Shown here: positions 39,001 through 48,939 of the stretch, piece after piece | Layout: each line of letters begins with the position of its first letter | Position numbering within the stretch: position 1 is the first letter of the stretch | From: Sipunculus nudus | Taxonomy: Eukaryota > Annelida > Sipuncula > Golfingiida > Sipunculidae | Reading direction: 5' to 3' | Assembly (NCBI GenBank): GCA_026874595.1 | Contig: CM049313.1 | Span: 27,154,008-27,218,007, forward strand | Length of the DNA stretch: 64,000 bases | Notes under the pieces: model-generated | The model's database searches: none | Seen by the model: only the letters and a program-made list of their open reading frames with translations | What the model was told of the DNA's origin: nothing | Position numbers and translations under genes: made by a program

Positions 39001-39914
39001 TTTTCCTTGGAGTTTTTCATGAAAGCATTTCCTGTGTTTCTGTTTGCAGGTTGACTGCCTCACCTTGGAGTTTTAAACATGAGAGCACTTCCTGTGTTTC
39101 TGTTTGCAAATTGACTGCTTCACCTTGGAGTTTTAATCATGAGAGCACTTCCTTTGTTTCTGTTTGCAGGTTGACTGCCTCACCTTGGAGTTTTAATCAT
39201 GAGAGCACTTCCTGTGTTTCTGTTTGCAGGTTGACTGCTTCACCTTGGAGTTTTAATCATGAGAGCACTTCCTTTGTTTCTGTTTGCAGGTTGACTGCCT
39301 CACCTTGGAGTTTTAATCATGAGAGCACTTCCTGTGTTTCTGTTTGCAGGTTGACTGCTTCACCTTAGAGTTTTAATCATGAGAGCACTTCCTTTGTTTC
39401 TGTTTGCAGGTTGACTGCCTCACCTTGGAGTTTTAATCATGAGAGCACTTCCTTTGTTTTTGTTTGCAGGTTGACTGCCTCACCTTGGAGTTTTAATCAT
39501 GAGAGCACTTCCTGTGTTTCTGTTTGCAGGTAGACTGCTTCACCTTGGAGTTTTAATCATGAGAGCACTTCCTTTGTTTCTGTTTGCAGGTTGACTGCCT
39601 CACCTTGGAGTTTTAAACATGAGATCACTTCCTGCATTTCTGTTTGAAGGTTGACTGCTTCACCTTGGAGTTTTAATCATGAGAGCACTTCCTTTGTTTA
39701 TGTTTGCAGGTTGACTGCCTCACCTTGGAGTCTTAATCATGAGAGCACTTCCTGTGATTCTGTTTGAAGGTTGACTGCTTCACCTTGGAGTTTTAATCAT
39801 GAGAGCACTTCCTTTGTTTATGTTTGCAGGTTGACTGCCTCACCTTGGAGTCTTAATCATGAGAGCACTTCCTGTGTTTCTCTTTGCAGGTTGACTGCCT
39901 CACCTTGGAGTTTT
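39001..39914 (+). repeat. 60-bp minisatellite derived from the MSH3 acceptor site and exon start
   Basis: Fifteen near-perfect 60-bp units plus a partial one. Each holds GAGTTTTAATCATGAGAGCA, CTTCCTKTGTTTCTGTTTGCAG and GTTGACTGCYTCACCTTG. The last part equals the first 18 nt of the true MSH3 exon at 44446, and the preceding 39 bp match its intron edge. Units alternate in type (CCTGTG..GCTT and CCTTTG..GCCT), giving a 120-bp higher-order period. Twelve keep CAG, two read AAG (39601 and 39721 lines) and one has lost the AG (39061 line). In MSH3 phase every unit runs into TAA three codons after the shared sequence. Confidence 0.95.
39910..39914. repeat. Target-site duplication, left (GTTTT)
   Basis: GTTTT immediately before the LTR, repeated at 44406-44410. 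It lies within the minisatellite phrase GAGTTTTAATCATG. Confidence 0.85.
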
Positions 39915-40075
39915 TGTAACAACTTATGGTCACTTAGCTAGACTTGACTAAAGACACAACACGAGGCATGACCGGAAACCAACTGTATTGCATGATAACC
40001 GTAAAGACGGTATACAAATATTAGAGTACTTAGGTGCCGTTAGGTGGCAGCACCCGTCAGCCTATATCTGTCACA
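39915..40075 (-). repeat. LTR (3' LTR in element orientation)
   Basis: 161 bp, + strand TGTAACAACTTATGG...CTATATCTGTCACA. Five substitutions separate it from the partner at 44245-44405 (about 3%). Confidence 0.95.
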
Positions 40076-40089
40076 TCCCCCTTCTTAAG
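40076..40089 (-). other. Polypurine tract
   Basis: On the minus strand CTTAAGAAGGGGGA sits directly before the LTR, the expected plus-strand primer position. Confidence 0.85.
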
Positions 40090-40275
40090 CTATTAACCCA
40101 GGATAGTAACCATATAAAAATATTATCATTAAATGAATAAACTGTCACTGTTGTGTTACTCACGCTTATTTTGATTTTAATTCAGATGTTTCAGACTGAA
40201 CTGTTAAACTTAAAAGTTTTTTCCGGATTTTATATTATTCAGTAACAAAGTCTTTAAAGTGTCCTGGGCGTCGAA

Positions 40276-41771
40276 TTAATCGACCACTCCTTGACCGCTG
40301 CAACAGCCACCCGCCTGCGGGTTTTGGTTAGTCGCATCAGCCTCTAACTGTTGTCTCTCAGCCGGTTGTTCCTGCATCTCAGGTGGTTCTTGGTGTGGTT
40401 GCTGCAGGTGACCACCTGGCCCTGTTGGTATCTCATCAAGAATCTCACTGAACATTTGCGATGAAGGTGATGGTTGTTCAGTGCACTTTATCAGGTGTCT
40501 GCGGTTTCGTCTAATTGTACCATTGGCACTCTGTACAACATATGATCGTGGCTGCTTGTGTTGTGACACAACCACTGCTGGTTGCCATGTTTTGTTTTTT
40601 TTGACGGACTACCACACTATCTCCCTTCTTGAGAGCACAAAGAGGTTTTGTTCCTTTGTCATAGTACCTTTTTTGCCGAATCAGCCTCTCATGCAGCTTT
40701 GTCTGTGCTCTAATTGCACGAGGTTTTAGCATGGTTTTTGTGGTTGGTAACTTGGAGCGGAGCAGTCTACTCATCAGTAACTGGGATGGAGTGTATTGCA
40801 AACCACTAATAGGGCTATTACGGTACTCCAAGAGTGCTAATTGAGGATCACGATTGTCTTCATCTGCCTTTTTAAGGATGTTTTTGATGGTTTGAATGGT
40901 CCTCTAGGCTTGTCCATTGGACTGTGGGTAGCGAGGGCTTGATGTTGTTACCTGAAAACCCCACTGCTGTGAAAACTCAAGAAAGTCCTTACTGGCAAAT
41001 GGCATGTTGTCACTGACAACTACCTGCGGAATGCCATGGCGTGCGAAAATGTTCTTTGTGTGCTGTATGACTGATTTTACAGTTTTGTCCGAAAGCTGAC
41101 AGATTTCTGGGTATTTAAGAGTAGTAATCCACTACCACTAAGTAGTCATTTTCTTTGTAGGTCATTATGTCCATGCCGACTTTCATGAACGGGGTATCTG
41201 GAAGATCATGAGGGATCATTGGCTCTCTCTGGGTAGCCCTGCTAAACTTAAGGCATATCTGACATCCGGCTACCGTATTCTCTATGTCACTTGCCATTCT
41301 TGGCCAGTACATGACCATTCGAGCTCTAGCTTTGCACTTTTCTTCACCAAAATGACCTTCATGTATGAGCTGCAACATAGCTGGTTGTAATGACTTTGGT
41401 ATGACTGCTTGGTCTCCTTTGAATATAACACCATCAGCAATGTGCAACTCATCTCTGATGTTCCAGTACATTTGTGCATCAGCGTTCACTTTTTTCTTTG
41501 TCCTTGGCCAGCCTGTGGCAATATATTCTTTCACAAGCTTTAAGGCAGTGTCTTTCTCTGTTGCTTCAGCAAGCTCTGCAAATTTCACTGCACTTATGGG
41601 GGCATTTGCTATAAGCGCATGAACAGCCATTGTTGTTTCTTCCTCAAGAACTGTGTCTGATGTGCCTTTAATGAATGCACGCGATAACGTGTCAGCCACA
41701 TACATGCACTTGCCTGGCACATAATTAACTCTGAGGTCATATGGCTGTAAGCGTATCATCATGCGTTGAAG
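40276..41771 (-). pseudogene. Retrotransposon integrase region, broken
   Basis: Starts after the TGA at 41772. The tether is followed by the zinc-binding HEGH and CQIC pairs, then the catalytic core. The first Asp is in VGMDIM (about 41165) and the second in VSDN (about 41020). At the third acidic position the codon after SNGQA is TAG (40904-40906) where the family has Glu. A 1-base insertion near 41115 and another shift near 40595 break the frame. The C-terminal part holds PRSYVVQSANG followed by RRNRRHL, typical of the integrase C-terminus in this group. Integrase would join LTR ends to host DNA; this copy is inactive. Confidence 0.9.
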
Positions 41772-43088
41772 TCATGGCGGCGCCTTACAGAGTGGCTTCT
41801 TTAGAATACTTTCTAGAGGCTTGTGGTCTGTGTGTACTCGTATGGCTTCCTTACCCCAGATATACTGGTTGAACTTATTGCACGCGAAGCAAATGGCCAA
41901 CATTTCCTTCTCAATCTGAGCGTAATTGGTTTCAGCTGACGATAATGACCTTGAACCGTATGCAACTGGTTTGCCTTGTTGCATAAGACATGCTCCGAGT
42001 CCATGTTGTGATGCCTCACACTGAATGGTAACTGGTTTTGTGACGTCATAGTAAGCTAGTACTGGCTTGCTAGTGAGAATTTGCTTCAAGTGATTTAGCG
42101 CTTGCTCATGCTCAGGTTGCCAACACCACATAGCATCTTTTTTCAACAGCTCTCCGAGTGGAGCTGAGATGGCAGATTCATTTGGAATGTACTGCGAGAG
42201 ATATTTAATCATGCCCAGAAGGCACTGAAGTGACTTTACATCTGTTGGGCTGGCCATTTCTAGAATTGCTTGTATTTTGAGTGGACTTGGTTTGAGACCA
42301 CTAGCCAAGACAATGTTTCCCATGTATTCAACTTCACTTATTTTGTACTGAATCTTGTCCTTGTTGAAACGAACACCTTTGGCTCGCACTCTGTCTAGTA
42401 CTTTGCACAGGACTGCATCATGCTTGGCCTCATCAGATGCTGCAATTATCATGTCATCAGCTATCACATGTACACCTTCTATATCACCAAATGTCTCTTC
42501 ATTGCGTTTTTGCATCACCTCACTTGCTGAACTAATGCCGAAGGGCATGCGTTTGAATCTCTTTCTGCCCCATGGTGTATTGAATGTACATAGGTATAGG
42601 ATGACTCCTCGGACAACTTTACATGATAATAGCCATCCTTCATGTCCAGTATAGTGAATACTGTTTTGCCAGCTAGTTTTGTCTGAACATAGCCTTGATG
42701 GCAAGATTTAGCGGTTTTGGGTCCAGGCAAAGTCATATGGATCCATTCTTTTTTCAGTGATCACAAGGTTGCTTACCCAGTCAGTGGGTCTGTTGACATT
42801 ATCTATGATTCCATTTGCCTGGAGCATCTCTAATGCTCTCTTTAGCTTCGGCCGTACAGTATATGGCACCTTGCGTGGACTCTGAATTGTGCCACTGACA
42901 TCTGCTTTCAATTCAATGTGATATTCCTTGTCATACAGGCCTATGCCAGTGAAAATGTCTCTGTACTGTTGCATGACTGTTTCCTTGGTCAGGGATGACT
43001 GTTTTGTGCATGTGTAAACGCGTCTGACAAGGTCCAGGGTTTCACATGCTTCATGACCACGTATCGATGTATCTCCAGTGTCTGTGAT
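41772..43088 (-). pseudogene. Retrotransposon reverse transcriptase-RNase H region, broken
   Basis: Recognisable RT blocks are VPYTVRPKLKRALEML (finger), VFTILDMKDGYYHVKL (first catalytic Asp), RMPFGISSA and VIADDMI (catalytic Asp pair). RNase H follows with IQCEASQHGLGACL, where Glu replaces the usual first Asp, then EKEMLAICFA and VHTDHKPL. Damage: a frameshift in an A-run near 42762, a TGA at 42733-42735, an apparent small internal deletion near 42690, a TA insertion near 42595 and a TGA at 41772-41774. The enzyme would copy element RNA in cytoplasmic particles; this copy cannot. Confidence 0.93.
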
Positions 43089-43316
43089 CTAGAACTGCAG
43101 CTGCTTGCTTACACCTTTGTCAGTGGTGCATGTCATATAGGCTGAACCAAGAGGCTTAATTTTCTGTCTGCCAAATGCACATAGTACAGTATTAGTCTTT
43201 TTTATGGCAACAGTCTGGAGAATTATGTTGAATTCAGTTACAGGCAACACATTTGCTTGTGCTCCTGTGTCAAGCTTAAAGTCTATGTCTTGGCCCTGCA
43301 CTTTAAGTTTTGCTGT
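43089..43316 (-). pseudogene. Retrotransposon aspartic protease region, broken
   Basis: Contains the active-site motif FKLDTGAQANVLP at about 43250-43290 and a C-terminal segment with KPLGSAYMTC. A stop TGA (43317-43319) separates it from gag and a TAG (43089-43091) from the RT. The retroviral-type protease would cleave the Gag-Pol precursor. Confidence 0.88.
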
Positions 43317-44229
43317 TCACTTAGCTGGGTACACTAAGCTCCCCCTATTGAGAGTACTCATCACTAAATATCTAGAAGGATCCTCCTCATCTGATTCATC
43401 ACACTCTAGCTTGTGGACTCTGCGACAAAAGCCACCACCCCTGCACACTTTAGCGAAATGATTCCTGCCAGTGCATTTCTTACAGGTGGCGCCATAGGCT
43501 GGGCACTTGCGTGGTGCGTGATTAGTCCCAAAGTATTGACAGTTAGAATCACTATGCTTTGGCTTATTTTGCTGGCTAACAGGGGTAGCACCTTTAGTGT
43601 TTCTATATGAATCATGTCTTTTATCTCTATATCTTATTTGCTTGGTAATAGCATGCACCTGCTCACCTTGTGTTTGACTGTTGGCTGTGTACACAGCCTC
43701 CGTCTGCTGTTTGCTTGTCTCAGCCGCATGACATATTTCAATTGCTTTCTCAAGACTCAAGTCTGTTTCATGCAGTAAACATTCTTTAATTCTCATGTCT
43801 GCACAGCCAAACACAGTTCTATCCCTGAGAATGGAATTAGTTTGTTCACCATAATCACAATTGCTCACTAAGGTCCGGAGATCATTAATCCAGCGGTCAA
43901 CAGGCTCTCCGTCTCTCTAATTTCTCTCCCATAGCTTGTAACGTTCGAAGACTTCATTTTTTTCTGGGCTCACAATAGGCTTTGAATTTCTGTAGGACAC
44001 AGCTATAATCACTGGAACTTTTGTTCTCAGCAAAGGTAAAGTTCTTATAAATGTCCTGGGCTTCGAGACCCCCGCAATGCAATAAAATGGAAACAATGGT
44101 CTTACCGCTCTTGTTGCTGAGCTCTGCCGCATCGTAATAGTGCTGAAACTGTTGCTCCCAGCGTCACCAGGCCTCTGCTAGGTTGCCTCCAGAGAATGAC
44201 ATATTGGGTGGGGGTTTTAAGCCTTCCAT
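43317..44229 (-). pseudogene. Retrotransposon gag region with zinc knuckles, broken
   Basis: Start chosen at ATG 44227-44229, 15 nt after the LTR (a second ATG is at 44200-44202). The N-terminal capsid-like part includes GEPVDRWINDLRTLV. Two nucleocapsid knuckles are visible: CQYFGTNHAPRKC, where Phe sits at the second Cys position, and the intact CKKCTGRNHFAKVC. Stops at 44164-44166 (TGA) and 43917-43919 (TAG) and an extra A in a run near 43955 break it. Gag would package element RNA. Confidence 0.88.
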
Positions 44230-44244
44230 CCTTCTCTGACACCA
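44230..44244 (-). other. Primer-binding site
   Basis: The minus strand reads TGGTGTCAGAGAAGG directly after the LTR, starting TGG to pair with a tRNA CCA end. It resembles Leu-type primer sites used by other invertebrate Ty3 elements; the tRNA identity is an inference. Confidence 0.75.
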
Positions 44245-44405
44245 TGTAACATCTTATGGTCACTTAGCTAGACTTGACTAAAGACACAACACGAGGCATG
44301 ACCGGAATCCAACTGTATTGCATGATTACCGTAAAGATGGTATACAAATATTAGAGTACTTAGGTGCCGTTAGGTGGCAGCACCCATCAGCCTATATCTG
44401 TCACA
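44245..44405 (-). repeat. LTR (5' LTR in element orientation)
   Basis: 161 bp, + strand TGTAACATCTTATGG...CTATATCTGTCACA, 156/161 identical to 39915-40075. Confidence 0.95.
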
Positions 44406-44410
44406 GTTTT
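44406..44410. repeat. Target-site duplication, right (GTTTT)
   Basis: Follows the LTR and continues as AATGATGAGAG, so the interrupted intron edge resumes here. Confidence 0.85.
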
Positions 44411-44445
44411 AATGATGAGAGAATTTCCTGTGTTTCTGTTTGCAG

Positions 44446-44560
44446 GTTGACTGCCTCACCTTGTTTGTGACTCACTATCCACCAGTTACAGAACTTGAGA
44501 AGCTCTTCCCAGACCTTGTTGAAAACTACCACATGTCTTTTCATATTAAAGATTCAACAG
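44446..44560 (+). CDS. MSH3: MSH3 mismatch-repair ATPase, next exon with the H-loop
   Basis: A 115-bp exon between TTTCTGTTTGCAG and GTAATGCAATG, entered in phase 0 and left in phase 1. It encodes VDCLTLFVTHYPPVTELEKL, FPDLVENYHMSFHIKDST plus one base. It continues directly from LRYFATE of the exon at 27912. FVTHY contains the histidine of the ABC ATPase H-loop that senses the ATP gamma-phosphate. The following part of MSH3 (the TFLYQ-type segment and helix-turn-helix dimerisation end) was not found downstream. The start of this exon and its acceptor are the source of the 39001-39914 minisatellite, now 4.5 kb away because of the retrotransposon. Confidence 0.92.
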
Positions 44561-46284
44561 GTAATGCAATGTGGAACAGTATTGTTAATTTCCTGGGAAA
44601 CATGCATATTTTACAGGACAGTGTTAATTCTCAGGATACTGCTGAAACTAGGAAGTATTGAGAATTATAGAATTAATAGTCACACCTTACAAAACCCAAA
44701 ACTTCACTGAGGGTCTAAGTCACCTCATTTATCACAAGTCAGGATCAGTTAATGAAATACTTAGTAATCATGTATCACTTCTTACCTTCTTTTATGATTA
44801 TCAAAACAAGCTAATGTAATTGTGGACCTCAACTTAGCTTTCATAATACACTTAATAATATGTTTGACTTAAAATATGTGGTTAGCATCTAAAGGGTATA
44901 ATTATTGAACTTCCTAACTCTTTATCTACAGTGACAATAATCCCATAAAATATAAAAATTAACTTAATTACCCAATTAAAACTTTAAGACCCCAGTTTGA
45001 AACTTTTTCAGTTCATATAAAGAGAATGCAAAGACAGGAATTGACTGGGAGATGTGTCCAATACCTAATGTAACAAACGAAGTAAGTACTGACAGCACTT
45101 AAGAATAAGAATATGAATGAATGTTTCACACTTACCTCGCAGTCTATCATTCATACAATACTGGATCAGTGAATAATGTAATGTTTACATTAATTTGTAT
45201 CCTCTATTACTTCATACACCCTCTTTTCTCCAGAGAGATTTTTTCCAAATAGCCTGAGACCATATCATTTTCATTGAATAAATCACAAATGAAACAGTGC
45301 ATCAAAATTATTCCAGTTGAAACAGAAAGTTATGATTTAAATCATTTTCTCCAGTAAATATATATGAAGAGGACGTTTTCAGAACCATGTAAAGAGGCCG
45401 GGGATAAACCCCTGGCAGATACCCCCTGCTCCCTTCCCTCACTGGATTAAGCCTCTGAATCATGTGCATGTTCAAAGCAAGGACATTTCATCATCATGAA
45501 ATTTCAGCTTTTGTTATTGACATATTTAATAATAAATAGATCAAATTAAGTACGCAGTTGGTCAAACTGACATGTTTAAGATGGGTTTCCAATGACCAGT
45601 TGGGTAACCTTAACAGTGTCTATCCTTAAGCCAATGGTGATATATCATTTCCAAACTGAAAAATATCTCGGTCCCAAAGACCCGGTAATATATTATCAAA
45701 TAAACCAAAGGTGGCTTGACCAGTGCAAAACAGCACAGGGTTTGTTCAGAATTTTTCATAGCTGCTGTATGAAGGTTCATCAGCTTGACAATTGTCTGAT
45801 TACAATATCGATCAGCACTCATTGGGCACACCAGTAGCTGCCAAGGAAGCCCCAAACTGGGTCATGCTAGGGACCTGTGTCCTGACACATGCAGGGGGAA
45901 ATATCACTCTGTTCAGAAGTTCCTACTTAACAATCACCCCTATTGCTGGTGAATGACTGTGGTCCTGAGCCAAGCCCAGGAAAAACAGATCTGAGCTCAA
46001 TGTGACATCTATATCAGAAAGTTATTGGCCAAAAGGACACAAAACCAGCAAGAATTACAATTAGAACTCCACAGATTGTAGGCTAGGCTATAGGATTCAC
46101 TCGCAAAAAACTTTAATAAAAAAGACAGGAAGTGAGTTGTCAAGTGATAAGAGAATGGAGTTTGATCAAAGAATGACAGATATCTTGTTAGTTTGTAGCC
46201 CTAACTCCCATGATCTCTCCCTGCAGTTCACTGTGCTGGATACCTTCCATATGCCACATACATGCAGTTGGCTTGTGTGTAATT
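44561..46284 (+). other. Low-repeat sequence downstream of MSH3 exon (intron)
   Basis: About 1.7 kb with no recognised repeat family or exon. Open frames at 45592-45855 overlap on both strands and resemble no known family. Presumed MSH3 intron. Confidence 0.55.
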
Positions 46285-46480
46285 GTATCCGCCAAAACAG
46301 AGTTTTGTGGATACTATGTTTTCAGCCCACCGCCGCCGCCGCGTAGGTGTCCGGAGAACTCCTCCGTAACCGCTGGGCGGAATTTTACGAAACCCGGGAT
46401 TATGTTCCTTTCAGGTTGCCCTGAAACGTGGCCCTTGTCATGCGACTCGCATGGCCATATGGGCTAGCTTCCTGCCTTCT
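46285..46480 (+). repeat. Family C 5'-end-like fragment
   Basis: GTATCCGCCAAAACAGAGTT followed by TTGTGGATAC forms the family C 5' fold-back, with a GCCGCCGCCGCG stretch as at 11720-11740. No C body or 3' end follows. Confidence 0.55.
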
Positions 46481-46611
46481 TAACAATTTAAATTATATAA
46501 AATGTAGATAAATCAGCAACAGTCATGTTTTATTAACACACATAAACAGTCATGTTTTATTGACAGAAATCAGACATGAACAATCATTAGTGGTTTAAAA
46601 TAAATGTAGGA

Positions 46612-46800
46612 TGTAGCCTTGTGGTTTTGGCATTGGACTTCGGAACTGAAGGTCCTTGGTTTGAACACCACTGGTGCCTTAATGGCATAATGGTGAAATC
46701 TTGATATAGAACCTGAGAGATTAGCTCTAATGTCTTAATGACAATGTCCTAAGCCTGTGCATATAAAACCTGAAATCCAGAAGGCTAAATAATAACATAT
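46612..46800 (+). mobile_element. tRNA-derived SINE (probable)
   Basis: It has a pol III-like A box (TAGCCTTGTGGTTTTGGC), an anticodon-loop-like CTTCGGA, and a B box GGTTTGAACACC at 46658-46669, spaced as in a tRNA. A non-tRNA tail with AATGGCATAATGG follows. The right end is uncertain. A single copy in this window. Confidence 0.55.
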
Positions 46801-46910
46801 CATGCTTGTCTTATGGATGAAAGTACGAGAGATGCTTGGGTTTTGTATTATCACCCACCTGCTGAATCTGAGTGTCAGGCGATCTTCATTCCTGCCATAT
46901 ACTAATTTTT

Positions 46911-48816
46911 AGAGAACCTGTGAGCTTATGCAATGGTGCAGCGTGGTCAATCATGAGTAGTCTGTATGTTAACCCATACCATCTTGAAAATGGCAGGAAC
47001 TAGCATCACCAAACTTTATGCAAAAATTCGGTCATCTAAAAAACTATCTGCATTTACTTTGATTTTATAGGGAAAAAGCTTAAAAACCTTTAAAAATCTT
47101 CTCCTCCAAAACCATACAGCAAAACTTTCCAGTATTTCTCAGAAATAACCCCAGAAACAATCTCTCTCAATTTTGTGAGAATGGTTCCAGTTTGGTGAAT
47201 TTTGGCTGAGTTACAGGATGTTTAACTTAGTCATCTGTCCAAAAAAACATACTAAAATTTCAATCTCAGAAACGGCTGGAGCTATCATCACCAAGTTTTA
47301 TGCCAATGTTGGTCACATGAGTCATATCTGAAATTAAGGTATTGGTGGCTCCACCTGCATCAGCCTTTTTTGTACATGGGTCATCAGTGCCTGTACCATA
47401 CTGAGGGCTACAAAGAACTTTTTCTCTGAAACCATATGGCCACATTATTTAATATCACACAGATATGATCATAGGGTAGTGCTTTCTGAAGTTTGTTCGA
47501 ATGGTCTCTGTTTAGTGACTTTTGGCTGAGTTATGGGAAGCTGAATTTAGTCATATGGCATAACAGCCCATTTTAGCTCTGGCTACAAAGATCTTCTCAT
47601 AAAAAACCATTGGGTCATTTTCTTAAATCTCACAGATTAATTATCCACAGATGTTGATAATTTAAGTTTGTTCAAATGGTTTTGGTTCAGTGCTTTTTGG
47701 CAGAGTTATGGGAAGCTGAACTTAGCGAGTTTGCTGTATCTTCCTATATGAATTATAAACCTGCAAAACCCTTTTCGACTGATGCCACTAAAGCCAATTT
47801 GTTAAATATTTTACAAGAATAATCCCCACAATAATTCTTATAAAAAATGTCTTTAATGGTTCCACATGAATAATTTTTGGCTGAATTATGGAGATTGAAT
47901 TGAATCATTTTACCATATATGTTAGCTGTGTGAAGAAGGTCCTGGCACCAGTTTATCAGCATCTATTACAACATGCCACTTGACATTTAGATTTCAGGTT
48001 AAATAGCTTGGCAGACTGCCAACTATTTCAGATTTAGCAACAGGCCAAAGGTCAGCCTGGATCTATTCACTCAGTACAGCCAGGTATAGGTCAAGAGTTC
48101 ACTCAGTGCAGTAGCTGCATTCTATTTATAGCTTTGGCAGACTGCCCAATGTATCAGATTTGGCACCAAAGGTCAGTCTGGATCTATTTATAGTTTAGCA
48201 AACTTCCAACTGTGTCAGATTATGCAACAGGTCAAGAGTTCACTCAGTGCAGCCAGGTACAGGTCAAAAATTCATTCAGTCTAGGCAGGTGCAGGTCAAA
48301 AGTTCCCTCAGTGCAGTAGCTTGAGCCACCAATTTGTCAAAGTTCACTCGGGGCAACTGCCTTTCTCACCTAAGCCTGGTTAGCCCAGTGCACCAAACTC
48401 AAGAGAAGTTTGATGTATTGGCTTGATATTTTGACCTGTCTATGCATCTTTGATGGTGTTCTCATTTACAAGACAGGTGTCGCCACCTACAATGAGGTTG
48501 CACAGTGTATGTGCTCGCTTATTTCTCCAGAGGAATTTGATATATCAGCCTGAAATTGGCCATATTTATACATATTGTAAAGCTTTGTCATACAAGACTG
48601 GTGGCGCTACCTACAATAATTTTTTCACAGTGTATGTCCCTGCTTATTTCTCAGGAGGGGATATCAGCCTGAAATTGGGCATATGTATACATCTCTGATA
48701 CCTTCGTCATATACAAGACATTTAGGCCTACTTGAAAAGTAATGGCCTAGCATTGAAACATTATACCTGGTGTATAAACCATTGCACAGAATCGCATTAG
48801 GCCTGTAGGCCTTGTT
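46911..48816 (+). mobile_element. Family A Helentron-like element, simplest complete copy (1.9 kb)
   Basis: The 5' end TTTTTAGAGAACCTGTGAGC and 3' end CACAGAATCGCATTAGGCCT, GTAGGCCTTGTT enclose an uninterrupted body. It shows the family order: AACGGCTGGAGCTATC block, GGTGGCTCCACC block, TTTAGATTTCAGG, the CACTCAGTGCAG zone (48.0-48.3 kb), two CTACC(T)ACAAT blocks and tail. It lacks coding capacity. Confidence 0.72.
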
Positions 48817-48939
48817 CATATTTTCCTATAATAATTAACACACTCAGAAAATAATTATTTTTTCCTGTGCAAACTGAAGTAAACATTATTGTACTATTAG
48901 AGGGTTTGATGTATACCAAGATTTGTCTTAACAGTTTTT

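Larger units (their letters stand above)
39915..44405 (-). mobile_element. Defective Ty3/gypsy LTR retrotransposon, antisense in the MSH3 intron
   Basis: A 4491-bp element with 161-bp LTRs (TGT...ACA), a primer-binding site, a polypurine tract and a 5-bp GTTTT duplication. Order on the minus strand is gag, protease, reverse transcriptase, RNase H, integrase: the Ty3/gypsy order. The proteins look like the K02A2.6-type lineage common in invertebrates. The LTRs differ at 5 of 161 positions. The coding region has at least seven premature stops and several frameshifts, so it cannot encode intact proteins. No envelope gene was seen. Confidence 0.95.
28099..44445 (+). other. MSH3: MSH3 intron, 16.3 kb
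   Basis: It runs from GTAAATATG after LRYFATE to TTTCTGTTTGCAG before VDCLTLF, phase 0 on both sides. It is almost entirely repeats: two family A copies with nested C and B, the acceptor-derived 60-bp minisatellite, and an antisense Ty3/gypsy element. Small unassigned pieces are 28099-28187, 31968-32152 and 38918-39005. Confidence 0.88.

Noticed and set aside
38913-39368. A 151-codon open frame with repeated CVSVCRLTASPWSFNHEST
   Set aside because: It is the acceptor-derived 60-bp minisatellite read in another phase (60 is a multiple of 3, so one frame stays open). No start context, splice signal or homology supports a protein.
39001-39914. CRISPR-like array
   Set aside because: Units are contiguous with no variable spacers, in a eukaryotic intron, and match the adjacent exon edge.
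39915-44405. Envelope gene or infectious retrovirus
   Set aside because: There is no room or open frame for an envelope gene between integrase and the LTR. The element is a plain, broken Ty3/gypsy retrotransposon.
45592-45855. 81-codon open frames on both strands downstream of the MSH3 exon
   Set aside because: They overlap on opposite strands and lack splice signals, MSH3 similarity or any recognisable domain.
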